Assembly: GCA_015501055.1 (NCBI GenBank)
Contig: JADNYV010000046.1
Coordinates: 164,812 to 228,811 of the forward strand
Direction of reading: 5' to 3'
Source of the DNA: Mucidula mucida
Lineage: Eukaryota; Basidiomycota; Agaricomycetes; Agaricales; Physalacriaceae
Length of the DNA: 64,000 nucleotides
Part shown: piece by piece, positions 39,930-50,472 of the stretch
Layout of the letters: each line of letters begins with the position of its first letter
Numbering within the stretch: the stretch's first letter is position 1
Made by a program: the position numbers and the translations under genes
The notes under the pieces: generated by a model
Seen by the model: only the letters and a program-made list of their open reading frames with translations
Database searches by the model: none
Told to the model about the DNA's origin: nothing

Positions 39930-41163
39930 CCAATTTTCCTGAAGTTAAAGCGAAAGTCAAGGAAAAGTATGACGATGGCGGCGAGAACGAAGAGAGTATG
40001 GCGGCCAAGGACGTGTAGCAGTCGAAGTCATGTTTTGTTTGCGGTGATGACCATGATGTTTGCCTACGGCTTCTTGACACAACTCGGCTTACTCTCGCGG
40101 CTTTCTGCGGGTTCCTCACCAACCACCAAATGGTCATGCCAATCGTCGGTGGCTGCAAGGACAAAACGAGGGCTAATCACCTCCAGATCACATCACTAAC
40201 AAGTTGACTTCTTTCAGATCATGATCAGTCAAGACGGCTCTGGAGACGACGAAATTTGACCTCAAGTACTACGCAAAGTGCCTTCAGTGACGCTATGCTC
40301 AGCTTGGGCCAAATGGGATATCCACTGTACTTTTATATCTACAGAATACAACTTGGAATTGTCCTCCGACGTGATGTACAGGGATGCCAACTTGATTTGC
40401 AGATTTTCATAGACAAGGTATAGTTATTCTCTCGTCTTGTGAGACCGTGCACTCAAGGAAAAGTCGGACGCAGCACATCATAGCGAAGCGGACCAAAAGC
40501 GGACGCATATAAATTTGCGACGACTCCGCTCGAAGTAATTGGCCGTCCGATGTCGCGATATAGGACCGTCCCTTGAAAATTTCCCTGGATGTGTTACGCC
40601 TCTATATGACCTCTCTCTACCCGCGCCCATTCAAGATTTACGCAAGATTTACGCGAACCATATGCTTTCAATATACCGGATCTTAACCAGGGCTATTACG
40701 GAATTCTCTTCAAGGACATTCGTGTGACAGAGTTGAACGATATTTCCAACTGAAAGCCGGGAGGATCTTGACGCCAATAACATAAGGGGTTCAAATGTTG
40801 TGAGTGTGGTAACGCGAATCTCACCGTTTTGGTCAGTATGTCTTATTAATTAATTCTATCGTGGAGATTTCTCTTCCTTGAAGTGTATACGAAGAAGGAG
40901 CTGACATGGCTCTCTAGGCACCACCAAAAGGTTATCTAGTTCGCGTTCCCTTTATGTTACAAGTCTTATATCCTGTTACATCCGACACGTCATACCCCAC
41001 GCAAAGATTCGTTCGAACAAACGATCAGTTGCCGTGGACTTATCTGAACCGCTGAACCGAACCATTTCTCGATCTTCTCCGGATCTCATCCGAACATTGG
41101 TGTATAAAGGAGCGATGAAAACCACTCTGTATAGTTCACTCTTCTCCACTGTTATCATTTCTC
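39930..41163. other. shared upstream region of NIPA-type gene and PAL
   Basis: A 1.2-kb divergent spacer. It holds a tandem 11-mer (AAGATTTACGC twice) at 40633-40654, a TATAAAT-like site near 40508, and the PAL TATA box at 41103. Short open frames on both strands carry nothing recognisable. Confidence 0.4.
41103..41108 (+). promoter_or_regulatory. TATA box of PAL
   Basis: TATAAA 61 nt before the PAL start codon. An ATG at 41115 would open a 19-codon upstream frame overlapping the PAL start, but with normal TATA-to-start distance transcription should begin downstream of it. Confidence 0.45.
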
Positions 41164-43891
41164 ATGCCTGCTGAAGTATTCAACGTCAACGACGCGACAT
41201 CCACTCGGGACTCCGGCTTAGGAGCTCGGCGCACTGCGACCCTCTTGAACAGATTCATTGACAGTCATCGCGAACTCAAGAGTTACAAGTGGGTCCTCAT
41301 CTCCAACGATTCCACCAATGCTCAACCTCATCATGTAGGAATGGTCGCCCAGTTAATGTCGATGGCCACAATTTATCATTAGCTGCGGTCACGGCTGCTG
41401 CTCGATATAACGCGTCGATTCGCCTCGACGAGAGCGCCACCGTCAAGGAAGGCGTAGAGAAAAGTCGCGCTGTCATTGCTGAGAAAGTTGAACAAGGCAC
41501 AAGTGTATATGGTGTTTCAACTGGCTTTGGTGGGAGTGGTTAGCTCTTCCTTCAATACCATGTCTTCCTTGTTCTCACAATTTCGTCAGCGGACACTCGT
41601 ACTGACAAGCCACTGATGCTTGGTCAGGCTCTTCTTCAACACCAGCACGTCGGTGTCTTGCCTAGCTCAAGCAGGAAACTTGATGTTCTCCCGTTGATGG
41701 ATCCTATGGCAGCTACCAGCATGCCCGAATCTTGGGTTCGGTACGCCATTTTTCTCGTCACCACCTGTACGTGCTCTCATTCAATAGAGGTGCAATGTTA
41801 GTACGCATGAACTCCTTAATTCGTGGTCACTCTGGCGTTAGGTAAGGCCTCTAGTACAGAATCACGCGTCCTTGGCTCACGTCTTCCAGGTGGGAACTTA
41901 TCGAAAAGATAAATGATCTCTTACGTGCCAATATCACGCCTGTCGTTCCTCTACGCTCAAGCATTTCCGCTTCCGGAGGTTCGTGTCTCTTGTTCGCGTG
42001 ACCTTCCTGTATTTATTCATCCTATTCCAGATTTGTCCCCCCTCTCTTATGTCGCTGGAACTCTGAGTGCGTAGTGGTCTTGTCTTCTCCGCAGTCTCTT
42101 TATTGACTTTCGCAGCCGCAAACCCTTCTATTCGTGTCTTCGATGGACCTTCATCTTTCGGATCTCGAACAATGGTGTCCTCCAAGGACGCGTTAGCGGC
42201 TCACAATATTAGACCAATCACGCTCGCATCCAAAGAGGGACTGGGTATATTGAACGGAACTGCATTCTCAGCATCAGTTGCCTCTTTGGCACTCAATGAG
42301 GCTGTTCATCTTGCATTGCTCGCTCAGGTCTGCACCGCTCTCGGCACAGAGGCGCTCAGTGGCACAATTGGCTCGTATGCGCCCTTTATCCACGCTACGG
42401 CTCGTCCGCATCCAGGACAGGTTAGAGCGTATGCTTAGCATGTTTTATGTTTCAGACGTTCATCTTATGTTAGGTTGAAGCCGCTAGCAATTTGTGGAAC
42501 CTTTTACAGGGCACGAAGCTTGCGGAAACGCATGAAGAAGAGGTTTCCATCATGCAGGACAAGTACTCTTTGCGTCAGGATCGATACCCATTACGAACTT
42601 CACCCCAGTTCCTTGGCCCACAAATCGAGGACATTCTCTCCGCACTTTCGTCTGTAACTCAAGAGTGCAACTCTAGTAAGGCGGACCCTAAATCACTGTT
42701 CCTTTCTCGTCTAACCTTCATCTTAGCCACAGATAACCCACTGATTGATGGGGAAACCGGTGAAGTCCATCATGGTGGCAATTTCCAGGCAATGGCGATC
42801 TCAAACGCTATGGAGAAAACACGCTTATCTGTTCATCATATCGGCAAGCTTCTGTTCTCTCAGAGCACTGAACTCGTCAATCCTGCTATGAACCACGGTC
42901 TTTCGCCGTCCTTGGCTGCTTCTGATCCGTCTTTGAACTATCACGGTAAAGGTGTGGATATCGCCACAGCGGCGTATGTCTCTGAGCTCGGATACCTGGC
43001 TAACCCTGTAACGACACACATTCAGTCTGCGGAGATGCATAATCAAGCTATCAAGTGAGTTTACTCGACATGAAGTATCGATATCGCTCTAACTACGTAT
43101 ACAACAACAGCTCGTTAGCTTTAATTTCGGCTCGTGCCACGGTTACCTCCCTCGATGTTCTCAGCATGCTCATGTCCTCATATCTTTATCTTCTCTGTCA
43201 AGGTGCGCTTTCTGTCTCCATTCCGACGCCTTTCTAAGATCAAAATTGTAGCGGTGGATCTTCGGGCTCTCCGACGCGAATTCGACTCTGGCCTTCGTGA
43301 CATACTTGCTGACGAATTGTCCAAACTCTTTTCGACACATCTCTCATCAGAGGAGGTTGACTTGCTTCACTCGTCGTTGGTCGCAACGGGACAGCGAACT
43401 TTGGATAGGACGAGCACGATGGACGCGGTGGATCAAATGAAGGAGTTGACTGCCTCTTTTACTCCAATACTCGTCGAGGCGTTTACCTGCACTAGGGTGA
43501 TCAATGATGCTCTTAGTGCCATTCCTCGCTTCCGCCAGAATGTCGCCGCGCGCGCGAATTCACTGCTTGACGGTCTTCGTAAGAGTTATCTGTCAGGGGA
43601 ACGCGGAGCTGCCCCAGCGAGTTCTCTACTTGGGAAGACGCGTGCTGTCTACGAATACATCCGAATCTCGCTTGGTGTACGCATGCACGGAGCCGAAAAC
43701 TATAGGCGTTTCCCGAACGGCTTGGGTGTGGATGACCAAACTATCGGCCAGAATATCTCCATAATTTATGAGGTAAGTTTCGTCGTGGTGATAGAGGCTG
43801 GTTACTCATTGCGATCTAGGCTATACGCGATGGTCAATTTCAGGACGTGGTCGCGGATCTTTTCGAGGCTATGCCTCGTAGCAAACTTTGA
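41164..43891 (+). CDS. PAL: phenylalanine ammonia-lyase
   Basis: Converts phenylalanine to trans-cinnamate and ammonia using the MIO cofactor formed from Ala-Ser-Gly. The cofactor triad is visible in [17 protein letters not shown]. The catalytic tyrosine loop is [11 protein letters not shown]. Other conserved blocks are [65 protein letters not shown] and [18 protein letters not shown]. The substrate-selectivity position reads His-Gln in [11 protein letters not shown], the pair known from Rhodotorula-type fungal enzymes that also accept tyrosine. The C-terminus includes the fungal/plant shielding helices ([14 protein letters not shown]) and ends FEAMPRSKL. Eight or more short introns keep the frame open throughout. 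In mushrooms PAL feeds cinnamate-derived metabolism or phenylalanine use as a nitrogen source. Regulation is not visible beyond the TATA box. Confidence 0.95.
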
Positions 43892-44465
43892 TGAATATAG
43901 AATATATCCCGCACTGCATCTTTGTATTACAAGTTCAATGAAATGATTGGAAGCAAACTAAACACTGATTTCGAAATGTGCAATCCAAAATATCAGGATT
44001 TCCGGAAGATGACAGGCAAGTACCGAAAAGATTGGGCACGGCTAGAATTCCGACAGCGGTTGCGGCTTTAGTGTGGTTTTGGTTGGTAGGGATGCAGGAG
44101 AAGGTCAGAAATTTATCCGGCATAAGTGTTGTTATTGCGACGACATTCCAGTTCGCCACAAAGGAAGCTGAGCACTGCAGACCTTGGTCGTGGCGGTCCT
44201 GTAATGAGCGTCATATGTCCACAGAGACTGACGTGGTCAATCTTGGACCTGGAGAGGGTCCTCCGCCTTGCCTCTGGTATCTCTGGTGACTCGGTTGTGT
44301 CGGTCGGGTGAGAATGACCCTATCGGGATGCGCACAATAGAGTTGATGGTGATCACGGGACCGGATGCTGTCCATTGTCTTCGGTTTGGCCATCATGATG
44401 AGCGCTGTACACCGTTTCACCACCTCCCTTGTCCTGTCCCCGTACTTTCTCTTCTGAATAAAATC
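43892..44465. other. intergenic, PAL 3' side and promoter of next gene
   Basis: About 570 bases without a gene I can support. Short frames on both strands show no motif. Confidence 0.4.
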
Positions 44466-45769
44466 ATGGTCTTCAGCTTTCGCGAGCTCTTCTTTGGGGG
44501 TCGCACTTTCTGCTGCTGCCTGCCCGTCCGGAGCGGGGTAATCATAATGACTTCGCTTGGCATGTTGTTGTCTGGGATTCTGTCTATTGTGCTGTGGTAT
44601 GAGGTAGCTAGTGAGTGCCCGCTAGCATTTACTATCCAACGAGCCTCTGACGCGTAACCTAGGCACCCCAGACATGTCGCCCGGAGAGCGAGCCGCATTC
44701 GTGGTGTCTGGTTTATTAGAGACATTCTTGCTAATAGCCTCTATCCTCGGGTACGTTGACGCGCTTATGCTTCAACCAAATTAACAAGTACCACAGCTTC
44801 ATTGGTGCTGTAGTGCGGAAGCAAGTCTTCGTGCAGATCTACACTTATTTCATCTATGTTCACTTTGTCTTCAACGTCGCGATCGCTGGATATTTGCTGT
44901 GGCAGGTCACCCATCTCACCTCAGAGGCCGCGGATAAGGCATGCCAGGACACCATATCCAATGCCCAGGCGCAAGACCAATGCATCGGTTTCCTCAAAAT
45001 TGCACGAGGCGTCTACTATGTCATTGCTACTCTTGTTCTTCTCATCGAATTGTGTACGTCCCCTCCTCTCCCTATACTGGCTTACTCCCTGCTTATGAGC
45101 ATCCAGACGGCGCTGTCGTAACCACCCGTTACCTCAACCAACTCAAGTCCGAGAAACGCATGGCTAAAGCAGGCTTGGTCGCAGGCCCAGAGGGATACAA
45201 GATGGTCCCCAATGCGAAATACATGCGTTTATCTGGCCATCACAGTCACAACTTCTCCTTGTCCACGCCAACAAGCACTACGCTCGTGGGAGAGTCGCCA
45301 TACTCTCAGCCGCGCGCTTTTACCCCGACTGGATCATCTTACGTTCGTTCGGGGCACACTTCTTACGCTGCCTCAGTGAAAAGCTTCAACCCCTACGAGG
45401 AGTTGCAGGACGAACAGCCGCTAGCAGGCTCGTCCTCGATGCCTGTCCCGTATGAATCAATAGAAGCTGGATATGGAGGTATGGCGGACAGCACGTTTAC
45501 TTAACGCTGATTAATTAATTGCCGTTTCTCAAGGTGGATCATGGACACATTCCGACATCAGCGCACAAGAGAAGGCTAGACTTCGAGAATCAATTGCGGA
45601 AGAGGATGATGATGATGATAACTATCGCCCTTCGAGTCTCTATCACGATCCATTCGCAGACGTAAAGGCGTCTGTGGTTCCTCCGGCACCAGCTGGGAAA
45701 TCAGAGGACGACTTGCCCCGATACACACCATCTGAGGCTGCGGACATTCGCCGACATCATGACGCATAA
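44466..45769 (+). CDS. four-helix membrane protein with acidic tail, function unknown
   Basis: The start MVFSFRELFFGGRTFCCCLPVR carries a cysteine cluster just before the first helix (SGVIIMTSLGMLLSGILSIVLW), a possible acylation site. Three more hydrophobic segments follow: VSGLLETFLLIASILG, YTYFIYVHFVFNVAIAGYLL and ARGVYYVIATLVLLIELYG. The cytosolic C-terminus of about 200 residues is Ser/Tyr/Pro-rich, contains an Asp run (EEDDDDDNY) and PRYTPSEAADI, and ends HHDA. Four helices with both ends inside recall MARVEL- or tetraspan-like fungal plasma-membrane proteins, but I cannot assign a family. At least four introns are present. The exon after 45530 (GGSWTHSDIS) continues the tail. The protein is probably agaricomycete-specific. 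Confidence 0.7.
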
Positions 45770-46195
45770 GACGCATTTCCAAAGCTGCATGCCTGTTGTA
45801 AATGTAAAGTACCCATATTTAGTATCAAGAGGCATTGAATGACTACACAGAACGTTTATGAGCGCGTTTAGTGAGATATAAATGAGGGGGTCTCTGATCC
45901 ACTGCAAGACGAGGTACTTGTTGCGTTCTTGTGGTGTGTCCGCTGTCCTGAAAAGTAGCAGCCCTGTGTTTTGGTGTACAAAGGTCCTACACCCAAGCCT
46001 TTCGTGATGGAGACGCTAACAATCGATTTCCGCGTTACGGTTGAAAGAAAAAGTGTTGGGTATCAACTCAAGAAGGTTTACCGGCTGTTGTGGAAAGCCA
46101 GTCTACAGCGGTCCTAAATCCGTTAGGTTTGCGAAAAGCATAGCTTACATGAAAAAAAATAACAATATACAGTGTACCCCCAAACTACCGCAATG
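45770..46195. other. intergenic between convergent genes
   Basis: About 425 bases between the ends of the four-helix gene and the CDF transporter. It contains AT-rich 3' sequence and an A9 run near 46151-46159. No gene, repeat or RNA is evident. Confidence 0.4.
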
Positions 46196-47733
46196 TCATG
46201 CATTAACAGGATGGAACTTGACTCTAACCTCGGCCACCTCTTTTCTTGCTGCCATCAGGGTGTGACATATCTTGTCTTCGACTGATGCGGTTTCCGTTAC
46301 GGTGAGGGTACTGGGAACATCAGCCACCAAGTCGACGTAGATTAAGGATCCAGCATGACGAGCACGAAAATTACGGATTGCAAGGACCGGTGCAGTCGCG
46401 GAAGGATCCACAACACGATCTAGTGTACGCTTCAATGACTGTCGCGTCTTTGAGGAAACACTGGCATCTGTAAGATCGGCCCAGGATCCCACCAGGAACC
46501 CTACACCCTGCCGAAGGATGACGATGGAGACCAAGAGACCTAGAAAGTGTGAGAACGCGGTCCCGGAAAATGAAGAGGAGATACTCACCTCCGATAGGAT
46601 CCAAAGGAAGGGACGGGAACCACCACGTTCCGAGAATGGCGCAGAGGGCGACCACGCTGGAGTAGGCATCGCTGCGATGGTGATACGCATTCGCGAGGAG
46701 GACAGAGCTGCGTTCCTCGTCCGCCACCTTTTTAGTGAGTCTGAACATGGACTCTTTCACGGCGACGCTCAGTAGGGCGAACCACGCCGCGTTGGGATCG
46801 ACGGAGTGAACATGACCGTGGTGGTGCTGCGATATCACTTCTGGGAGAGGAGCCATAGTCGTGACGTTGTTCAATACTTCCTGAAGAGGCCCAGTAGGGA
46901 GTGTAGACGCTGTTTCAGCGAGCGCGGTGATGAGGAGGTGGTACGAATGAAATCCAATGCCTAACGCGCCACCAACGAGAAGGAGTGAGATGGTCGTCGT
47001 GCCCAGCGTCTCGAACTTTGCAAACCCATAAGGATAGCGTTCTGAAGGCTGTCTCCGCGATAATTTCCAGCAAAAGAGCGTCACGAAATCGCCAAGCAAG
47101 TCTATTGGACACATTTAGCACAACAATAACGGGCGCAATGCGATTGGACGGACCGCTCATAGAGTGTCCGGCATCAGCCAAGAGGGATGCGGAGTGCAGA
47201 AACCAGCCGGCAAGGCCTTTGATGATGGTAAGGGAGACATTGGAAGCTAAGCCGAGGAGTGTTATTTGACTGCCTCGGTCGCCTGGCTCGTAATGAGCGC
47301 ATTTCTCAATTGTATCGGGCAGGATAGACGCACCTTTGCCCTGGAGAGCAGCTACTATCTCGGCGCCATGGTTGTGGTCGTCGTCGTGCGAATGCGAATG
47401 AGAGAACAATGAATGAGAATGAGAGTGAGAGTGGTCATGCTCATGCTCATCGTGCACATGGTTTCCGTTGACGCTGGACGCGGGCTTGTGCTCGGCGTCG
47501 TTACTATGGCCGGGCTTTGTCGAGTGTGAGCGCCGCTGGCTCATTCTGTGCGAGAAAAGCGGTTGCACAGGAGGTTTATCCGGAACAAAGCTGTATATAT
47601 GCCGTGAACGCGACACGTAGGCGTTTCGCAGGATGAACCCTGGGATAACTCGCAATGGAGGATTGGAGAGGAAAAGTTTGTGAATTCCGGGGTTTGAGGA
47701 AGGGTGGAAACGAAACAAGCAGACAGAGGCCAT
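46196..47733 (-). CDS. CDF cation transporter, MMT1/MMT2-like (mitochondrial)
   Basis: Cation diffusion facilitator exporting a divalent metal in exchange for protons. The N-terminus (MASVCLFRFHPSSNPGIHK, with many Arg and no acids for about 50 residues) looks like a mitochondrial presequence. A His-rich loop follows (HDHSHSHSHSLFSHSHSH). Helix II carries the HxxxD-type site DAGHSMSDLLGDF, and helix V has the matching HHRSDAYSS. The blocks FCWKLSRRQPSERYPYGFAK and FETLGTTTISLLLVGGALGI are characteristic of the Mmt branch, which in yeast moves iron out of mitochondria. A second His patch (HHHGHVHS) lies in the middle. The C-terminal domain (RNFRARHAGSLIYVDL, VRVKFHPVNA) is the cytoplasmic-type dimer fold. 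Metal identity, iron or zinc, is inferred. Confidence 0.85.
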
Positions 47734-48048
47734 CAGGCAGGTGATGGATGCTGCGCTGTGCCCTCGCGACAGATCCGCAATACTCGACGGGATTAAATCA
47801 ACTCAACCTTCGCGCGTCGTCGCGGCTCGTAACTGCAGGTCTGTCATACGTTCCTCCGTGCGCAACGTGGGGTTACAGTGAAGAATGACTCCATTCGTAA
47901 ATGATTTCCCAATCCTTTCGGTTCAACATGTACACCGGATTACTACTGCAACCCTCGCAGGTCATCTGACCCAACCAAGATGTGCTCAAAAAGTATGATT
48001 CAAGTACCACCGTAATCACATCGGTACTGATATACTGGCTTCTCGGAA
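47734..48048. other. short intergenic spacer
   Basis: About 315 bases between the CDF transporter start and the kinase 3' end. It should hold the CDF promoter; no clear TATA box or repeat is seen. Confidence 0.4.
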
Positions 48049-49586
48049 TCACGCACTGAGGGTATACTTCCACATATACCGAAGTCCTCTAATCACACTT
48101 GCCAACCATACGCGCCGACACATCCATCGGAGAATCCTTGTAGCCCGTGGAACCGGTGGCTCCCGTAGGTGCCCCCACTGGCGAACAAACTGGTCTGGTA
48201 AATCCGCCCACCGGTCATAAGTTTCATACCAGGCGTACACATCATCCTCGTCGAGGTATGTCACAGGCGGTGGCGGCGGGCACCCTTCAAGATCAGCTGT
48301 GGGAAGCAGCTGCTCGAAAAAGTCAAGTGCCTGCGCGGCGGTGAGGCGGGAAGACACATCTCGTCTAACCATGCCATCCAGAAGTGGCGCTAACATTGGA
48401 ATGAAAGGCGTCAGATGCTTTTTGAGTATGAGTAAAAGTGGACATAACCTGATAGTGAAACAACACACCTGGAATTCAACACAGAGAATCCGTCCGACGC
48501 TGCCCACATCGTACGCAAAGGGATTGTACTCGTATTCCCCTTGTGCAACGTCAGGCGGTCTTTCCCACGTACCAAAATATGCTGCTCTCCAGTGAAGTTT
48601 CACTGATTCCAGCGGAGTCATCTTAGGTAACAAGACAGAGTATCCAAAATCGAACCAAGCATAATCAATAGTGCGCGATTTCTGCATCTCATTCCGAACA
48701 GATGATTGTGCAGGAAGTCGGTGATCATTTGGGACATGATTGACAAGGAGATTGTTCCATTGAAGATCCTGAGATTGGGTCAGGGCTCAAAATTACTTCC
48801 CAAAGGATGGAGAAGATCGTACGCGGTGAACAACACGCTCCTCGTGCAAGAAGGCAACACCACGCAGGATGGTATGTATGAACGTTATCACGTTATCAAA
48901 CGAAGGGAACCAAGCATCGAACGGTTCCTTTCCCCATCTACACGTTCAAGTTCGAGTTTGTGACAGGACAGGGCGAAGACAACGAACCTCGGCATGACTG
49001 CAAGCCAGTGCCCGCCAAAAGGAATCAAATCAAGTATAGGGACTATTCCAGGGATACGCTTCATTGGATAGGACGCTTGCTTGTCCAGGATAATTTTGAA
49101 AACCCGGTGCTCCGGACCATTATTTCTGAGTAGCTTGAGAACGACGGGGCGATGTTCGCTGTCTTGGGCATACATTATTCGTCCCTAAGCCCGGCATCAG
49201 TCGCACGTAAAGCAGTACTTTTGCGAATGATACCGTTGCGCTCTTGTGAAATGGCTCCTCGTTGGCGGTTAAATGGTCGTGAATGGCATACGGAGATACC
49301 ATTGTATTTGGCAGAGTAAAGGGCGGGACGCAGCGCAATGAAGATGGGGAAGCGTCCGAAAATTCAAAGAGCGTGTATCCTAGCTTGACTAGACACGGAC
49401 GAGCGTTTTCCCAGAAGGCGCGACTCTGATATCCAGTTATCGCAAAAATGTCATCGTCAATCTAGCATCTACATGCTTAGCTTGGTCAAACCATAAAGGT
49501 TTAACACATACCTTGAGAGCCTCTTCAGACATATCGAAATGGAGGGACTCGAGTGCGATCGTCGTGGGTTGAAGACTTGAAGTCAT
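48049..49586 (-). CDS. agaric-type protein kinase, catalytically complete
   Basis: The start MTSSLQPTTIALESLHFDMS is followed across an intron by DDDIFAITGYQSRAFWENAR, a lead region seen in an expanded basidiomycete kinase-like group. The kinase fold shows the ATP-binding lysine (RPVVLKLLRN), a hinge region (LIPFGGHWLAVMP), and a catalytic loop HRDLQWNNLL formed across an intron, with the catalytic Asp and the metal-binding Asn both present. It also has the DFG motif (WFDFGYSVLL) and an APE-like region replaced by TWERPPDVAQGEYEYNPF. The C-terminal lobe includes GMVRRDVSSRLTAAQALDFF and ends MWKYTLSA. The key residues argue for an active enzyme; substrate and pathway are unknown. About 100 bp separate its start from the end of the small unknown gene upstream, on the same strand. 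Confidence 0.82.
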
Positions 49587-49686
49587 CAAGACCTTTGATC
49601 GGATCATGCCGAACATACATTCGGAACCAGCCGCCGAACTTGAACCAAACTGAAGAGTCGGGTACTACGATATAACAGCACGTAAA

Positions 49687-50472
49687 CTACTGAATAAGTT
49701 GAAAACTATCGTGGGTGAGAGCATGAAGTCCTTTCCTCATAAACTCCCTATCCTCTTCCTCAACATACGACCTATAACGATAAAATCGACCTGTACTCCC
49801 ACTCAAAATGTTTCCCTAGTAAGATAGACCATGTCAGGGTAACCGAATCCAGAATGGAAATGAAGAGACTTCACCGTATCAGAAACAGGACCATCACTGA
49901 CTACTTCTACCATGCGCGAGGCTGGAATGGTCACAGTCCTGAACTGTGTTCGAGCCTCATTCGCAAAACGATACTGAACGGCTTGCTTCGTCTTGGCAGT
50001 AGCACCTTGCTTAGAAATAAGTCAGCGTTTTGGATGAACTCATGTAACAAGTGGCAACAAACACGGAGCGGAGTCGACGGCAACACGGAGCCACCGGGCG
50101 TTAAGAGCTGCGCATGAGAAATAGGCACCTCAGCGGGTTCCAGCCAGGCTGGGACTTTGACTTTAATCGGTTGATAAAAACGGTAACAGAATGATCCTGG
50201 TAGCATAACGGTCGCTCCCTAAATACGTCGTGAGTGGCGGTTTTGCAAGTCCTTGGCTATACCTCACCGAGGATCGGCGGTCCATCACGTCTCGCAGAAT
50301 GACGGTGCTCCCTTTCCTCATTTTTTTGCCTTGGATGTCGACGGTATCGACGAGAAGCTGGTATTGATAGCCAGTCCCAATCTGAATGATGAGGTGGATA
50401 AAGATCATTGGACTTTATAAAGAAGGTAAGCACCTTGTGTGGCGTGAACGTTGCCGTGGTCAAGTTAGACAT
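49687..50472 (-). CDS. small unknown protein, 168 aa
   Basis: Not recognised. Five exons splice in phase: MSNLTTATFTPHK, then a segment from IGTGYQYQLLVDTVDIQG to RDVMDRRSS, then GATVMLPGSFCYRFYQPIKV to EPAE, then a segment from QGATAKTKQAVQYRF to VSDT, then GNILSGSTGRFYRYRSYVEEED to the stop at 49687. The middle reads as alternating beta strands with repeated short G-A-T starts, so a small all-beta fold is plausible. There is no signal peptide and no membrane segment. The intron before the fourth exon is longer than usual (about 119 nt). It lies just upstream of, and on the same strand as, the kinase, but nothing shows a functional link. Clean splice borders and a short ATG-to-stop path argue that it is a real gene. 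Confidence 0.6.

Noticed and set aside
41115..41174. Upstream open frame overlapping the PAL start
   Set aside because: Only 12 nt after the TATA box, so the ATG is probably upstream of the transcription start.
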